Source of the DNA: Pseudoflavonifractor capillosus
Lineage (GTDB): Bacteria; Bacillota; Clostridia; Oscillospirales; Oscillospiraceae
DNA length: 64,000 nt
Assembly (NCBI RefSeq): GCF_016902575.1
Contig: NZ_JACSNZ010000009.1
Span: forward strand, 1-64,000
Direction: 5' to 3'
The notes under the pieces were generated by a model. That model did not search any database. It worked only from the letters and a program-made list of their open reading frames with translations, and was not told the origin of the DNA. This document shows positions 52,187 to 60,448 of this stretch, piece after piece. Position 1 is the stretch's first letter. Each line of letters starts with the position of its first letter. The translations under genes and the position numbers were made by a program.

Positions 52187-52708
52187 TCAGTTGAGAGGCT
52201 CGACCTGGTCCAGTTCCAGCTCGACGGGGGTCTCCCGGCCGAACATAGAAACCACCACCCGAACTTTGCTGCGCTCGGTGTCGATTTCCTCCACGGTGCC
52301 GATGAAAGATTCCAGGGCACCATCGGTGATTTTCACGTTGTCACCCACAGCGTAGGACACCATGACCTCGCGTTTCTCCACGCCCAGAGCGGCGATCTCA
52401 TCCTCAGTGAGGGGGATGGCCTTGTTGGCGGAGCCCACGAATCCGGTGACGCCACGAATGTTGCGCACCAGGTGCCAGGTCTCGTCGGTCATGACCATCT
52501 TGACCAGCACATAGCCGGGGAACACCTTGCGCTCCACGGTCTTGGGGCCGTTGTCGGTGATTTCGGTGACGGTCTCCATGGGGATGGAGACCTCGGCAAT
52601 GACGTCGTGCATGTTGCGGTTTTCCACAGCCTGCTCAATGGAGACGGCTACTGTGTTCTCATAGCCGGAGTAGGTGTGGGCCACGTACCATTTCATTTCC
52701 TCAGCCAT
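52187..52708 (-). CDS. nusG: Transcription termination/antitermination factor NusG
   Basis: A 173-residue protein. The NGN domain (WYVAHTYSGYENTVAVSIEQ, FPGYVLVKMVMTDETWHLVR) binds RNA polymerase. The KOW domain (about 118-172; VGDNVKITDGALESFIGTVE) contacts ribosome or Rho. It follows secE by 12 bases. Confidence 0.97.
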   Translation of the reverse strand: MAEEMKWYVAHTYSGYENTVAVSIEQAVENRNMHDVIAEVSIPMETVTEITDNGPKTVERKVFPGYVLVKMVMTDETWHLVRNIRGVTGFVGSANKAIPLTEDEIAALGVEKREVMVSYAVGDNVKITDGALESFIGTVEEIDTERSKVRVVVSMFGRETPVELELDQVEPLN

Positions 52709-52720
52709 TGTTGTGACCTC

Positions 52721-53014
52721 TTAAGCGAAGAGGTTGAGCAGAGCCTCAACCACTTGGCGGGCGATGAAGTCAAAAACCCAGATGAACACGCCAACCAAGA
52801 TCACGCAGACGATAACGGTGCCTACGTTTTTCAGGGTATCTTTGCCGGAAGGCCAAGTGACCTTCTTCAGCTCACCCTTCAGATCCTTCAGCCAGCGGGA
52901 GAGAGGGTTCTGCTTCTTGTCCTTCTTCTTCGCAGCAGTCTTGGCCTTCTTGTCGGCGGAGCTTACGGACTCCTTGCCGGAGACGGCCTGATCTCGCTTG
53001 TTCAGTTCAGACAT
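52721..53014 (-). CDS. secE: Preprotein translocase subunit SecE
   Basis: A 97-residue protein: a charged Lys/Ala-rich N-terminus, an amphipathic helix (PLSRWLKDLKGELKKVTWPS) and a single C-terminal membrane segment. The KKVTWPS motif is diagnostic. It completes the SecYEG channel. The lysine-rich N-terminal extension (about 1-40) is longer than minimal SecE. Confidence 0.95.
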   Translation of the reverse strand: MSELNKRDQAVSGKESVSSADKKAKTAAKKKDKKQNPLSRWLKDLKGELKKVTWPSGKDTLKNVGTVIVCVILVGVFIWVFDFIARQVVEALLNLFA

Positions 53015-53047
53015 TGGTGTACCCTTCTTTCTTTGAGCGAAGGCTCA

Positions 53048-53212
53048 TTACTTGGTTTCGGTGTGCAGAGTGTGCTTTCTGCAGAAGGGGCAGTACTTGT
53101 TGAGCTCCAGACGCTCAGTGGTGTTGCGCTTGTTTTTGTTGGTGTTGTAGTTACGCTGCTTGCACTCGGAACAACGCAGGGTAATCTTCACACGGCTACC
53201 GGCTTTCGCCAT
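53048..53212 (-). CDS. rpmG: Ribosomal protein L33 (zinc-binding form)
   Basis: ATG 53212 has AGGAGGTG upstream; 54 residues. Two C-x2-C pairs ([22 protein letters not shown]) show the zinc-binding C+ type; a zinc-free paralogue would lie elsewhere if present. It is the first gene of the secE-nusG-rplKA unit. Confidence 0.95.
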   Translation of the reverse strand: MAKAGSRVKITLRCSECKQRNYNTNKNKRNTTERLELNKYCPFCRKHTLHTETK

Positions 53213-53248
53213 TCTCGGCACCTCCTTTTGAATTTGCCGCCCGGCAGC

Positions 53249-53285
53249 AAAAAAGCGCCGGAGCGGCCATGGCCGATTCCAGCGC
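53249..53285 (-). terminator. Attenuator-like hairpin before rpmG
   Basis: On the minus strand GCGCTGGA pairs with TCCGGCGC around a GGCCATGGCC palindrome, followed by six T. It lies inside the leader, about 37 bases before rpmG, so it can act as an attenuator. A smaller hairpin (GGGTGCC/GGCACCC, 53292-53307) precedes it. Confidence 0.7.
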
Positions 53286-53428
53286 ATCAAAGGGTGCCAG
53301 GGCACCCAAAATCTGCTACGGGAAACCGGCCTTTGCCTCCCTGTGACCCTCATGGAGAGGGGAGAGGGTTTTTGTGTTCATCCCGTAAAAATGCGCACAA
53401 AAAGAAAGCCCTGCTCACAGGTGCATCC

Positions 53429-53457
53429 AGCATATCACAGGCATCAGGGCTTGTCAA
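53429..53457 (-). promoter_or_regulatory. Promoter of the rpmG-secE-nusG-rplKA operon
   Basis: TTGACA (53457-53452), a 17-base spacer and TATGCT (53434-53429). The leader to rpmG is about 210 bases. Its -35 box overlaps that of the divergent ruvX promoter. Confidence 0.7.
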
Positions 53458-53479
53458 GAGAAAATTTATCCTATATAAT
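53451..53479 (+). promoter_or_regulatory. Promoter of ruvX
   Basis: TTGTCA (53451-53456), a 17-base spacer and TATAAT (53474-53479), 33 bases before the ruvX start. The palindrome CTTGTCAAG serves as -35 on both strands. Confidence 0.75.
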
Positions 53480-53511
53480 ACTGCAACAAACAATCAGGAG
53501 GGTATGCGGAT

Positions 53512-53931
53512 ATGCGAGTGATGGCAGTGGACTACGGAGACGCCCGCACCGGGGTGGCCATTTCCGATGCCATGGGGCTGCTGGCGGGATTCACCACGGT
53601 GATCCACAGCCGAAAGGCGGACCAGGTGGCCCAGGAGATCGGCAAGCTGGTGAAAGAGCACCGGGTGGAGGAGCTGGTGATGGGCTTTCCCCGGAACATG
53701 GATGGCACGGAAGGTCCCCGGGCGGAGCTGTACCGGGCCTTTGCCCAGCAGCTGACAGAGGTCACAGGGATGGAAGTGCACCTGTGGGACGAGCGGCGCA
53801 CCACCATTGAGGCCCATCAGATCCTCCACGCCTCGGGAAAGAAGATGAAGCAGCACAAGAAGAATGTGGATGCCGTGGCGGCCACCTTAATATTAGAGGG
53901 ATATCTCAACAAGCTGCGGAGAAGCATTTGA
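53512..53931 (+). CDS. ruvX: YqgF/RuvX-type Holliday junction resolvase or rRNA maturase
   Basis: A 139-residue RNase H-fold protein with catalytic acidic residues in VDYGDARTGVA, the LVMGFPRNMDG loop, DERRTTIEA and the terminal KNVDAVAATLIL. The family processes pre-16S rRNA and has been proposed as a resolvase. It is divergent from the ribosomal operon. Confidence 0.92.
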   Translation: MRVMAVDYGDARTGVAISDAMGLLAGFTTVIHSRKADQVAQEIGKLVKEHRVEELVMGFPRNMDGTEGPRAELYRAFAQQLTEVTGMEVHLWDERRTTIEAHQILHASGKKMKQHKKNVDAVAATLILEGYLNKLRRSI

Positions 53932-53966
53932 TAATGAAGAATAAAAAAATGAAGAATGAATCATTG

Positions 53967-54083
53967 TGGTGTGCCGCTTTGCGGCACGGATTTTGATAAG
54001 TGCTGGAGACTTGGGAGATGTAAGGATCTCTCCGTCACGGCTGACGCCGTGCCACCTCCCTTTGCGCAAGGGAGTCGTTTGGC
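53967..54083. repeat. REP-like palindromic intergenic repeats
   Basis: Nested inverted repeats: GTGCCGCTTTGCGGCAC near 53972, ACGGCTGACGCCGT near 54037, and CCTCCCTTTGCGCAAGGGAG near 54055. The type resembles dispersed palindromes of Oscillospiraceae; a related GC-rich segment is at 30478-30540. No gene is present between 53932 and 54197. Confidence 0.5.
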
Positions 54084-54110
54084 CTGGTGGAGGTCAGAGG
54101 GCTGTTTCCA

Positions 54111-54139
54111 TTGACAGGGGCTGGAACTTCTGGTACACT
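54111..54139 (+). promoter_or_regulatory. Promoter of the small membrane peptide gene
   Basis: TTGACA (54111-54116), a 17-base spacer and TACACT (54134-54139), 59 bases before the ATG at 54198. Confidence 0.6.
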
Positions 54140-54197
54140 GATAGTAAAATCTGTAAACTGTAAGCATAACACCTTTTGTGATTTGGGGGTGAACCGT

Positions 54198-54302
54198 ATG
54201 AAATGGAAGAAAATGATTTCCCCGGTTTTGTCTGTGCTGGTGCTGGTTCTGATGGCCCTGTGGGGCGTGGGTATGGTGCCAAACCAGGAACATACCCCAT
54301 AG
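54198..54302 (+). CDS. 34-residue single-pass membrane peptide
   Basis: ATG is preceded by GGGGGTGA six bases upstream. The peptide has a basic start (MKWKKM), one hydrophobic helix (about 7-27; SVLVLVLMALWGVGMV) and a short polar tail. A promoter lies before it and an intrinsic terminator 20 bases after it, so the gene is complete and free-standing. The family is unknown to me. Toxin-like or regulatory membrane peptide are guesses. Confidence 0.55.
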   Translation: MKWKKMISPVLSVLVLVLMALWGVGMVPNQEHTP

Positions 54303-54322
54303 AGCTCCGCTTAATAGGACGC

Positions 54323-54353
54323 AAAGTCAACCCCGCGAGGGGTTGACTTTTTA
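54323..54353 (+). terminator. Terminator of the small peptide gene
   Basis: AAAGTCAACCCC, loop GCGA, GGGGTTGACTTT, then TTA. Confidence 0.85.
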
Positions 54354-54359
54354 TGTTAT

Positions 54360-54382
54360 TTGTATTATTATATATAATACAA
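54360..54382 (+). promoter_or_regulatory. Palindromic operator over the gntR -10 box
   Basis: TTGTATTA, 7 bases, TAATACAA (54360-54382) overlaps a TATAAT at 54373-54378, 34 bases before the gntR start. Its symmetry and position suggest autoregulation by the GntR protein. A clear -35 is missing. Confidence 0.55.
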
Positions 54383-54411
54383 GCGAGACAAAGAGAGGAC
54401 GGTGACATGCC

Positions 54412-54780
54412 ATGCTATTCCAACTGAATTTCAACAGTGAGCGACCCATTTACCAGCAGATTCGGGATCAGATCGTGCTGGGCATTGCCCAGGGCAGCCT
54501 AGCCCCGGGGGAGAAGCTGCCCACGGTGCGGGCGCTGGCCGACGAGGCCGGAGTGAACATGATGACGGTGAGCAAGGCATACCAGCTGCTCAAGCAGGAG
54601 GGGTATATCACCACCGACCGGAGGAGTGGGACGGTGGTGAGTGCCCGGGAAGGGATGCAGACCGTGCCGAAGCAGACCATAAAGCGATTGAAGCTGTCCC
54701 TGTCCGAACTGCGGGTGGCGGGATGGAGCCAAGAACAGGTGTTGGAGTTGTGCCGGGAACTGTGTGAACAGGAGGGGTGA
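54412..54780 (+). CDS. GntR-family regulator (YtrA subfamily)
   Basis: A 122-residue protein. The winged helix-turn-helix (about 10-75; PIYQQIRDQIVLGIAQGSL, LPTVRALADEAGVNMMTVSKAYQLL) is followed by only about 45 residues, typical of the YtrA subgroup. These regulators usually control the membrane or ABC genes next to them. The next gene begins immediately after. Confidence 0.88.
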   Translation: MLFQLNFNSERPIYQQIRDQIVLGIAQGSLAPGEKLPTVRALADEAGVNMMTVSKAYQLLKQEGYITTDRRSGTVVSAREGMQTVPKQTIKRLKLSLSELRVAGWSQEQVLELCRELCEQEG

Positions 54781-54782
54781 AC

Positions 54783-56138
54783 ATGATTGGAAAATTGATT
54801 TTGTGGGCGTGTATCGTGCCTCTGATACCCCTGATGTATTGGCAGCTGAACAATGAGACCAAGTTCAAAAAGAACATTGCCCTGGGGGTCACGCTGCCCT
54901 ATGTGGGCCGCACCCATCCCCAGACGGTGGAGCTGCTGTCCCAGTTCCGCAAGGCGTTGAAGTGGGTGTGCTTGGGGTTGCTGGTTTCGGCTGTGGTGCT
55001 GGTGTTGCTGCCGGTCTCCTTTGGGCTGTCTCTGACCATCTGGCTGGTGTGGCTGGATGTGGCCATTGTGGTGCCAGTCATACCCTATGTGAAGTACCAT
55101 AAGAAGCTGAAAGCCCTGAAAAAGGAGCAGGGGTGGTTTCCTGAAGTGCCCCGTACCCGGGTGGTGAATCTCACCGCTGCGGCACAGGAGGAGAAGCCCG
55201 TCTCCCCGGTGCAATTTCTCCTGCCTCTGGCGGTCAGCCTTGTCCCGCTGGTGTGGGGAGTGGCACAAAAGGACTGGCTGATGGCGGCGATGTTCCTTGT
55301 GGGCCCGGTGTGTGTGCTCCTCTTTTGGGCCATGTATCAGTGGGCCATGCGCAGAAGGGCGGAGACGGTAGACGGCAACGAGACCTTGACCCAGACCCTG
55401 ACCCGCATCCGTCGGAGAGCCTGGCGGCGCAGCTGGGTGTGGGGCAGCTGGTTTATGGCGGGGGTGAACCTGTCCATGTGGCTGGCTCTGTTCCAGCCCC
55501 TGTGGGGACTGATGGCCATGCTGGGTCTATCTGTGCTCTTTGTGGTGTTTGTGGTGGGGCTGGAGGTTCATCTGCGCCACCAGCAGGAGTATCTCACCGC
55601 CCAGTGTGGTCAGGATTCCTATGTAGATGAGGACGAGAAGTGGATCTGGGGTATGTTCTACTATGACCCCCACGATACCCACCTGGTGGTCAATGCCCGT
55701 ATTGGCATGAACACCACGGTGAACCTGGCGAAGAAAAGCGGACGTATCATTGTGGGAGTCACCGCAGTGCTGATGCTGCTCATGCCTCTGATGGGAGTGT
55801 GGGTCATGGCAGAGGAGCGTGCCCCCCTGACTCTGGCGCTTACCGACACGGCTCTGGTGGCAGAGCATGGCTGGGACGACTATGAAATCCCTCTGGCAGA
55901 CCTGGAGCAGGTGGAGCTGCTCCAGGAGCTGCCGAAAGGGTTGCAGCGCGTGGCAGGTACCGGTATGGACACGGTGCAGAAGGGGCGGTACAGAAGTGAT
56001 GACTATCCCAAACTCACGGTGTGCATCAACCCCCAGGTGGGCCCCTGGCTGCTTATCACCATGGACGACGGCACGGTGTACCTGGTGGGGGACGGACAGG
56101 GAAATGTGGAAGATATTTTTGAGCAATTGCAACAATGA
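54783..56138 (+). CDS. DUF5808 membrane protein
   Basis: ATG 54783 lies seven bases after AGGAGG. It encodes 451 residues with about eight membrane segments grouped near 2-20, 62-100, 145-190, 215-265 and 325-345. A DUF5808-like motif (WIWGMFYYDPHDTHLVVNAR) stands before the last membrane segment. A C-terminal extracytoplasmic or cytosolic PH-like domain follows. It is co-transcribed with the GntR regulator. The function is unknown. Confidence 0.75.
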   Translation: MIGKLILWACIVPLIPLMYWQLNNETKFKKNIALGVTLPYVGRTHPQTVELLSQFRKALKWVCLGLLVSAVVLVLLPVSFGLSLTIWLVWLDVAIVVPVIPYVKYHKKLKALKKEQGWFPEVPRTRVVNLTAAAQEEKPVSPVQFLLPLAVSLVPLVWGVAQKDWLMAAMFLVGPVCVLLFWAMYQWAMRRRAETVDGNETLTQTLTRIRRRAWRRSWVWGSWFMAGVNLSMWLALFQPLWGLMAMLGLSVLFVVFVVGLEVHLRHQQEYLTAQCGQDSYVDEDEKWIWGMFYYDPHDTHLVVNARIGMNTTVNLAKKSGRIIVGVTAVLMLLMPLMGVWVMAEERAPLTLALTDTALVAEHGWDDYEIPLADLEQVELLQELPKGLQRVAGTGMDTVQKGRYRSDDYPKLTVCINPQVGPWLLITMDDGTVYLVGDGQGNVEDIFEQLQQ

Positions 56139-56141
56139 CTG

Positions 56142-56183
56142 ATCCGGCGGCGCAGGGGGAAGGCTCTGCGCCGCCGGATGTTT
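56142..56183 (+). terminator. Terminator of the gntR-DUF5808 operon
   Basis: ATCCGGCGGCGCAG pairs perfectly with CTGCGCCGCCGGAT, followed by GTTTTG. Confidence 0.8.
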
Positions 56184-56195
56184 TGGGAAAAACCC

Positions 56196-56223
56196 TTGCA
56201 ATTCCAGGAAAGTGTGTTAGAAT
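56196..56223 (+). promoter_or_regulatory. Promoter of the peptide/nickel ABC operon
   Basis: TTGCAA (56196-56201), a 16-base spacer and TAGAAT (56218-56223), about 57 bases before the binding-protein gene. Confidence 0.55.
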
Positions 56224-56279
56224 GAATCGGACAACTGAATACAGTTGCGAGAAAAGCAGAAACGAAAGGAAGAAGCAAA

Positions 56280-57833
56280 ATGCCCAAGTTCATGAAACGG
56301 GCCCTTTTGCTGCTGCTGACCGGGGTCATGCTCTCGGCTTCACTGTACGGCTGTACAGGAGGCACGAAGGACGGCACCACCCCCACAGCATCTGCACAAA
56401 CGGGCGAGTTATCCAAAGGAAACTCAGTCACGGTAGGTATCGCACAGGATTTGGACAGCCTGGATCCCCATAAGGCAGTTGCCGCAGGGACCAGTGAAGT
56501 GCTGTTCAACATCTTCGAAGGACTGATGAAAGCCAGTCCCGACGGCGGTGTTATCCCCGCTGTTGCCAGTGACTACACGGTTTCCGACGATGGACTCAAG
56601 TACACCTTTACCCTGCGGGAGGGTGTGAAGTTCCACAACGGCAGCGCAGTCACCATGGAAGATGTTCTATACTCCTTGGAACGCTGCGCCGGGTCAGAGA
56701 ACGATGGAACGCCTCTGATTTCGGCGTTTTCTAATGTCACCAGCATGGAGGCCACCGACGACACCCATCTGGTGCTGACCCTGAAGGAGCCCAATCTGGA
56801 GTTCATCAACTCCATGACCGCCGCCATTATCCCTGCCAATTCCGGCGCTGACACCGCCACCACTCCCGTGGGCACCGGCCCCTTTGCCTTTGTCTCCTAC
56901 ACCCCCCAGCAGAGCCTGGTGATGAAGAAGTTTGACGGTTACTGGGGAGAGGGCGCCAAGCTGGACGAGGTGACCTTCCGCATCATCACCGACACCAATA
57001 CCCTGGTGATGGGGCTGCAAAGCGGCACCCTGGACATGGTCATTCACCTTCCCAACACCGTCAAGCCCCAGGTGGAGAGCCAGTTCACCGTCCTTCAGGA
57101 CACCATGAAGCTGGTGCAGGCCTTGTATATCAACAACAGCGTCAAGCCCTTTGACGATGTGCGGGTGCGCCAGGCCATGTACTACGCCATCAATGTGCAG
57201 GAGATCATCGACTTCGTCTGCGACGGAGACGGCGTGGCCACCGGCACCAGCATGTACCCCGCCTACACCAAGTACTTCATGCCCGAGCTGGCCGAGAACT
57301 ACCAGCAGGACGTGGAGAAGGCCAAGCAGCTGCTGGCTGAGGCAGGCTATCCCAACGGCTTTGAAATGACCATCACGGTCCCCTCCAACTACACCCAGCA
57401 CGTGGAGACCGGCGAGGTCATCGCCCAGCAGCTCTCTGCGGTGGGCATCACCGCCAAGCTCCAGCCTGTGGAGTGGGAGACCTGGGTCAGCGACGTGTAT
57501 CGGGGCCGCAACTTTGAGACCACCGTGTGCGGCGTGGCCGCCAGCGACATGACCGGCCGGGAGATGCTGGAGCGGTATGTCAGCGATGGCAGCAAGAACT
57601 TCATCAACTTCAACTCCTCTGAGTACGACCAGGTGATGGAGAAGGCCCTGACTACCCTGGATGCCGACGAGCAGACCCAGCTGTATAAAGAGGCACAGAC
57701 CATCCTCAATGAGGAGGCCGCCAGCCTGTGGCTGCAAGATCTGTGCGATCTGGTTGTGATGAATCCCGCCCTGGACGGCATGACCTTCTATGCCACCTAT
57801 GTGCTGGATATGAGCACCATCTACTACAAGTAA
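56280..57833 (+). CDS. ABC importer solute-binding lipoprotein (family 5)
   Basis: A 517-residue protein with signal peptide and lipobox SLYGC (Cys about 25). The SBP_bac_5 fold has the DLDSLDPHKA start, GTGPFAFVSYTP and DVRVRQAMYYAINVQEI. It captures peptides, nickel or similar ligands and hands them to the permeases. Length matches NikA (about 524) as well as DppA. GAAGGA precedes the ATG. A hairpin follows before the permease gene, which usually allows excess binding protein. Confidence 0.9.
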   Translation: MPKFMKRALLLLLTGVMLSASLYGCTGGTKDGTTPTASAQTGELSKGNSVTVGIAQDLDSLDPHKAVAAGTSEVLFNIFEGLMKASPDGGVIPAVASDYTVSDDGLKYTFTLREGVKFHNGSAVTMEDVLYSLERCAGSENDGTPLISAFSNVTSMEATDDTHLVLTLKEPNLEFINSMTAAIIPANSGADTATTPVGTGPFAFVSYTPQQSLVMKKFDGYWGEGAKLDEVTFRIITDTNTLVMGLQSGTLDMVIHLPNTVKPQVESQFTVLQDTMKLVQALYINNSVKPFDDVRVRQAMYYAINVQEIIDFVCDGDGVATGTSMYPAYTKYFMPELAENYQQDVEKAKQLLAEAGYPNGFEMTITVPSNYTQHVETGEVIAQQLSAVGITAKLQPVEWETWVSDVYRGRNFETTVCGVAASDMTGREMLERYVSDGSKNFINFNSSEYDQVMEKALTTLDADEQTQLYKEAQTILNEEAASLWLQDLCDLVVMNPALDGMTFYATYVLDMSTIYYK

Positions 57834-57844
57834 GGAACTGTCCG

Positions 57845-57872
57845 ATTGGGGGCCGCAGCAGCGGCCCCCAAT
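57845..57872 (+). terminator. Intra-operon hairpin after the binding-protein gene
   Basis: ATTGGGGGCCGC, loop AGCA, GCGGCCCCCAAT: a 12-bp stem without a long T-run. It probably stabilises the upstream mRNA or partly attenuates the permease genes. Confidence 0.7.
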
Positions 57873-57890
57873 TTCGAGAGGTGAGGTTTT

Positions 57891-58835
57891 ATGTTCAAAA
57901 CCATACTCAAACGGGGGCTGCTGCTCTTGGCCACCCTGCTGCTGGTGACCATACTGGCCTTTCTGGCCTTCTCCATCATCCCCGGCGATCCAACCTCCTC
58001 CATTTTGGGGGTGGAGGCCACCGGGGAGCAGATTGCGGCACTGCGCTCCAAACTGGGGCTGGACCTGCCCATCTGGCAGCGTTATCTCCAGTGGCTGGGG
58101 GGACTGCTCACGGGAGACCTGGGGGAGTCCTACAACTACGCCATGCCGGTGTCCCAGCTGCTGGCCACCTGCGTCACCCACACCCTCACCCTGGCAGGGC
58201 TGGCCTTTGTACTGATTGTGGTCATCTCCCTGCCCCTGGGACTTGTGGCAGCCCGGTATGAGGGGGGCGTGGTGGATCGGGTGCTCACCGTTCTCAACCA
58301 GATCACCATGTCGGTGCCCAACTTTGTGGCGGGCATTTTACTGGTGTACGTCTTTGGCCTGGTGCTGCGGCTGTTCCAGCCCGGGGCCATTGTCACACCG
58401 CAAGCCGGGTGGGGGCCGTACCTGTGGTATATGCTCTTTCCAGCCCTGGCGGTGGCCCTGCCCCGGTCTGCTATGACTGTGAAGATGCTGCGAGGCTCTA
58501 TCCTGAGTGAGATGGGACAGGACTACATCCGTACCGCTTACAGCAAGGGCAACTCCAAGTCCTCCGCCCTGTGGCGGCACGTGCTGCGCAATGCCATGAT
58601 CCCCGTGGTCACCTTCCTGGCCATGACGGTGGCGGACATTATGGCAGGCTCCATTGTGGTGGAGCAGGTGTTTGGCATTCCCGGGTTGGGAAAGATGCTG
58701 GTCACCTCCATCGGCAACCGGGACTATCCGGTGGTGCAGGCCATTGTGGTGCTCATTGCCACGGTGGTGGTGGTGTCCAACTTTGTTGCGGACCTGCTCT
58801 ACCGAGTCATGGACCCCAGATTGAGAGGACGGTGA
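57891..58835 (+). CDS. ABC permease, DppB/NikB type
   Basis: A 314-residue protein with six membrane segments. The signatures are FLAFSIIPGDPTSS near the N-terminus and the EAA-loop region QDYIRTAYSKGNSKSSALWRHVLRNAMIP. VEQVFGIPGLGKMLV is typical. Length equals NikB (314). GAGAGGTGAGG precedes the ATG. Confidence 0.92.
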   Translation: MFKTILKRGLLLLATLLLVTILAFLAFSIIPGDPTSSILGVEATGEQIAALRSKLGLDLPIWQRYLQWLGGLLTGDLGESYNYAMPVSQLLATCVTHTLTLAGLAFVLIVVISLPLGLVAARYEGGVVDRVLTVLNQITMSVPNFVAGILLVYVFGLVLRLFQPGAIVTPQAGWGPYLWYMLFPALAVALPRSAMTVKMLRGSILSEMGQDYIRTAYSKGNSKSSALWRHVLRNAMIPVVTFLAMTVADIMAGSIVVEQVFGIPGLGKMLVTSIGNRDYPVVQAIVVLIATVVVVSNFVADLLYRVMDPRLRGR

Positions 58836-58841
58836 GGGAGC

Positions 58842-59642
58842 ATGAGAAGACACAACTGGTATGGACGGTTGGGCCTGGTGCTCACCGTACTCATGGTGGG
58901 GTTTGCGGGTCTGGGCGTGTTCTGGACCCCTTATGAGCCCACCGCCATGGTGGGGGCCAATAAGTACGCCCCGCCCTCTCTGGCCCACCCCTTCGGCTGT
59001 GACCAGCTGGGCCGGGACATTCTCTCCCGCACCATGGAGGGAGCGGGCAGCACGTTGATGATCGCCCTGGCCGTGCTGGCCATTGGCTTTGTGGCGGGGC
59101 TGCTCATCGGCGCCTTCTGCGGCTACTACGGCGGCGTGGTGGACGCTTTGGTCATGCGTCTCAGCGATGCTCTGGCCGCCTTCCCCAGCATCCTTCTGGC
59201 TCTGGTGGTGCTGGCGGTGATTGGTCCGGGCAAGTATAATGTCATCGGGGCTCTGGGCATCCTCTTCGTTCCCAGCTTTGCCCGCCTGGTCCGGGGCGAG
59301 TTTCTCAAGTATCGGGACCGGGACTTTGTGCGTTCCGCCCGGCTCATGGGGATCTCCAACCCCCGGATCCTCTTTGTCCACATTCTGCCCAACACCTGGC
59401 CCACCCTACTGTCGGGCCTTACCATTGGCTTTAACAATGCCGTGCTGGCCGAGGCGTCCATGAGTTATCTGAGCATCGGTGTCACCGCTCCCGATGTGAG
59501 CCTGGGCCGGATGCTCAATGAGGCCCAGGGCGTGTGGTCCACCGCCCCCTGGTGTATGCTCTGTCCTGCTCTGGTGGTGGTGCTCACCATTCTGGGTGTG
59601 AGTATGCTGGGCGAGGGCCTGCGGGAAAGGATGGGCGCATGA
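58842..59642 (+). CDS. ABC permease, DppC/NikC type
   Basis: A 266-residue protein: N-terminal membrane segment, AHPFGCDQLGRDILSRTMEG, and EAA loop RDRDFVRSARLMGISNPRI. Its stop overlaps the next start. It pairs with the preceding permease. Confidence 0.92.
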   Translation: MRRHNWYGRLGLVLTVLMVGFAGLGVFWTPYEPTAMVGANKYAPPSLAHPFGCDQLGRDILSRTMEGAGSTLMIALAVLAIGFVAGLLIGAFCGYYGGVVDALVMRLSDALAAFPSILLALVVLAVIGPGKYNVIGALGILFVPSFARLVRGEFLKYRDRDFVRSARLMGISNPRILFVHILPNTWPTLLSGLTIGFNNAVLAEASMSYLSIGVTAPDVSLGRMLNEAQGVWSTAPWCMLCPALVVVLTILGVSMLGEGLRERMGA

Positions 59643-60448
59643 TGTTACAAGTAGAGCATTTGAAGATTTCATTTCCCCATGCCAACGGCCATTTTGAGGC
59701 GGTGAAGGACTTTTCTCTCTCCATAGAGGAGGGCCAAGTCATCGGCATTGTGGGGGAGTCCGGCTCGGGCAAGTCCATGACCGCCCACGCCATTATGGGA
59801 CTGTTAGATAGAAAGAGCGTTCATGTGTCTGGTTCCATCCGGTTTGAAGGGGTGGAGCTGCTGGACTTGAGCCGCAGCCAGATGCGCAGCTATCAGGGCA
59901 AGGAGTTGTCCATCATCTTTCAAGAGCCCATGACCAGCCTGAACCCCACCATGAAAATTGGGGCTCAAGTGGAGGAGGCACTGCGCATCCACACGAAAAT
60001 GAACGCCAAAGAGCGGAAAGCCCGGGCGCTGGAGGCCATGGCACTGGCAGGGCTGCCCGACGGGGAGGGGTTGTATCACCAGTACCCCCACCAGCTCTCC
60101 GGAGGAATGCGTCAGCGGGTGATGATTGCCGCTGCCCTGGTGTTGCGGCCCCGACTGCTCATTGCAGACGAGCCCACCACAGCTCTGGATGTGACCATTC
60201 AGGCTCAGATTCTGGAGACGTTGAAGGAGGTCAACCGGAAAGAGGGCATTGCCATTCTCTTCATCTCCCACGACCTGGGGGTCATCCGGGCCTTGTGCCA
60301 CCATGTGGTGGTCATGCAGCAGGGAGAGATTGTGGAGGCGGGGGATGTGGAGCAGGTGTTCCACCACCCTCAGAAGGCGTATACCCAGCGGCTCATCGCT
60401 TCCCGCCCCACCAGAACCAAACTGAAAGCAGGTGGCACCCATGGCTGA
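59639..60448 (+). CDS. ABC ATPase, DppD/NikD type (short)
   Basis: ATG 59639 overlaps the permease stop (ATGA); 269 residues. Walker A GESGSGKSMT (about 38-47), Q-loop IFQEPMTSLNP, signature LSGGMRQR and Walker B LLIADEPTTALD are intact. The C-terminal oligo_HPY extension of peptide ATPases is mostly absent, as in NikD. Confidence 0.92.
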   Translation: MMLQVEHLKISFPHANGHFEAVKDFSLSIEEGQVIGIVGESGSGKSMTAHAIMGLLDRKSVHVSGSIRFEGVELLDLSRSQMRSYQGKELSIIFQEPMTSLNPTMKIGAQVEEALRIHTKMNAKERKARALEAMALAGLPDGEGLYHQYPHQLSGGMRQRVMIAAALVLRPRLLIADEPTTALDVTIQAQILETLKEVNRKEGIAILFISHDLGVIRALCHHVVVMQQGEIVEAGDVEQVFHHPQKAYTQRLIASRPTRTKLKAGGTHG

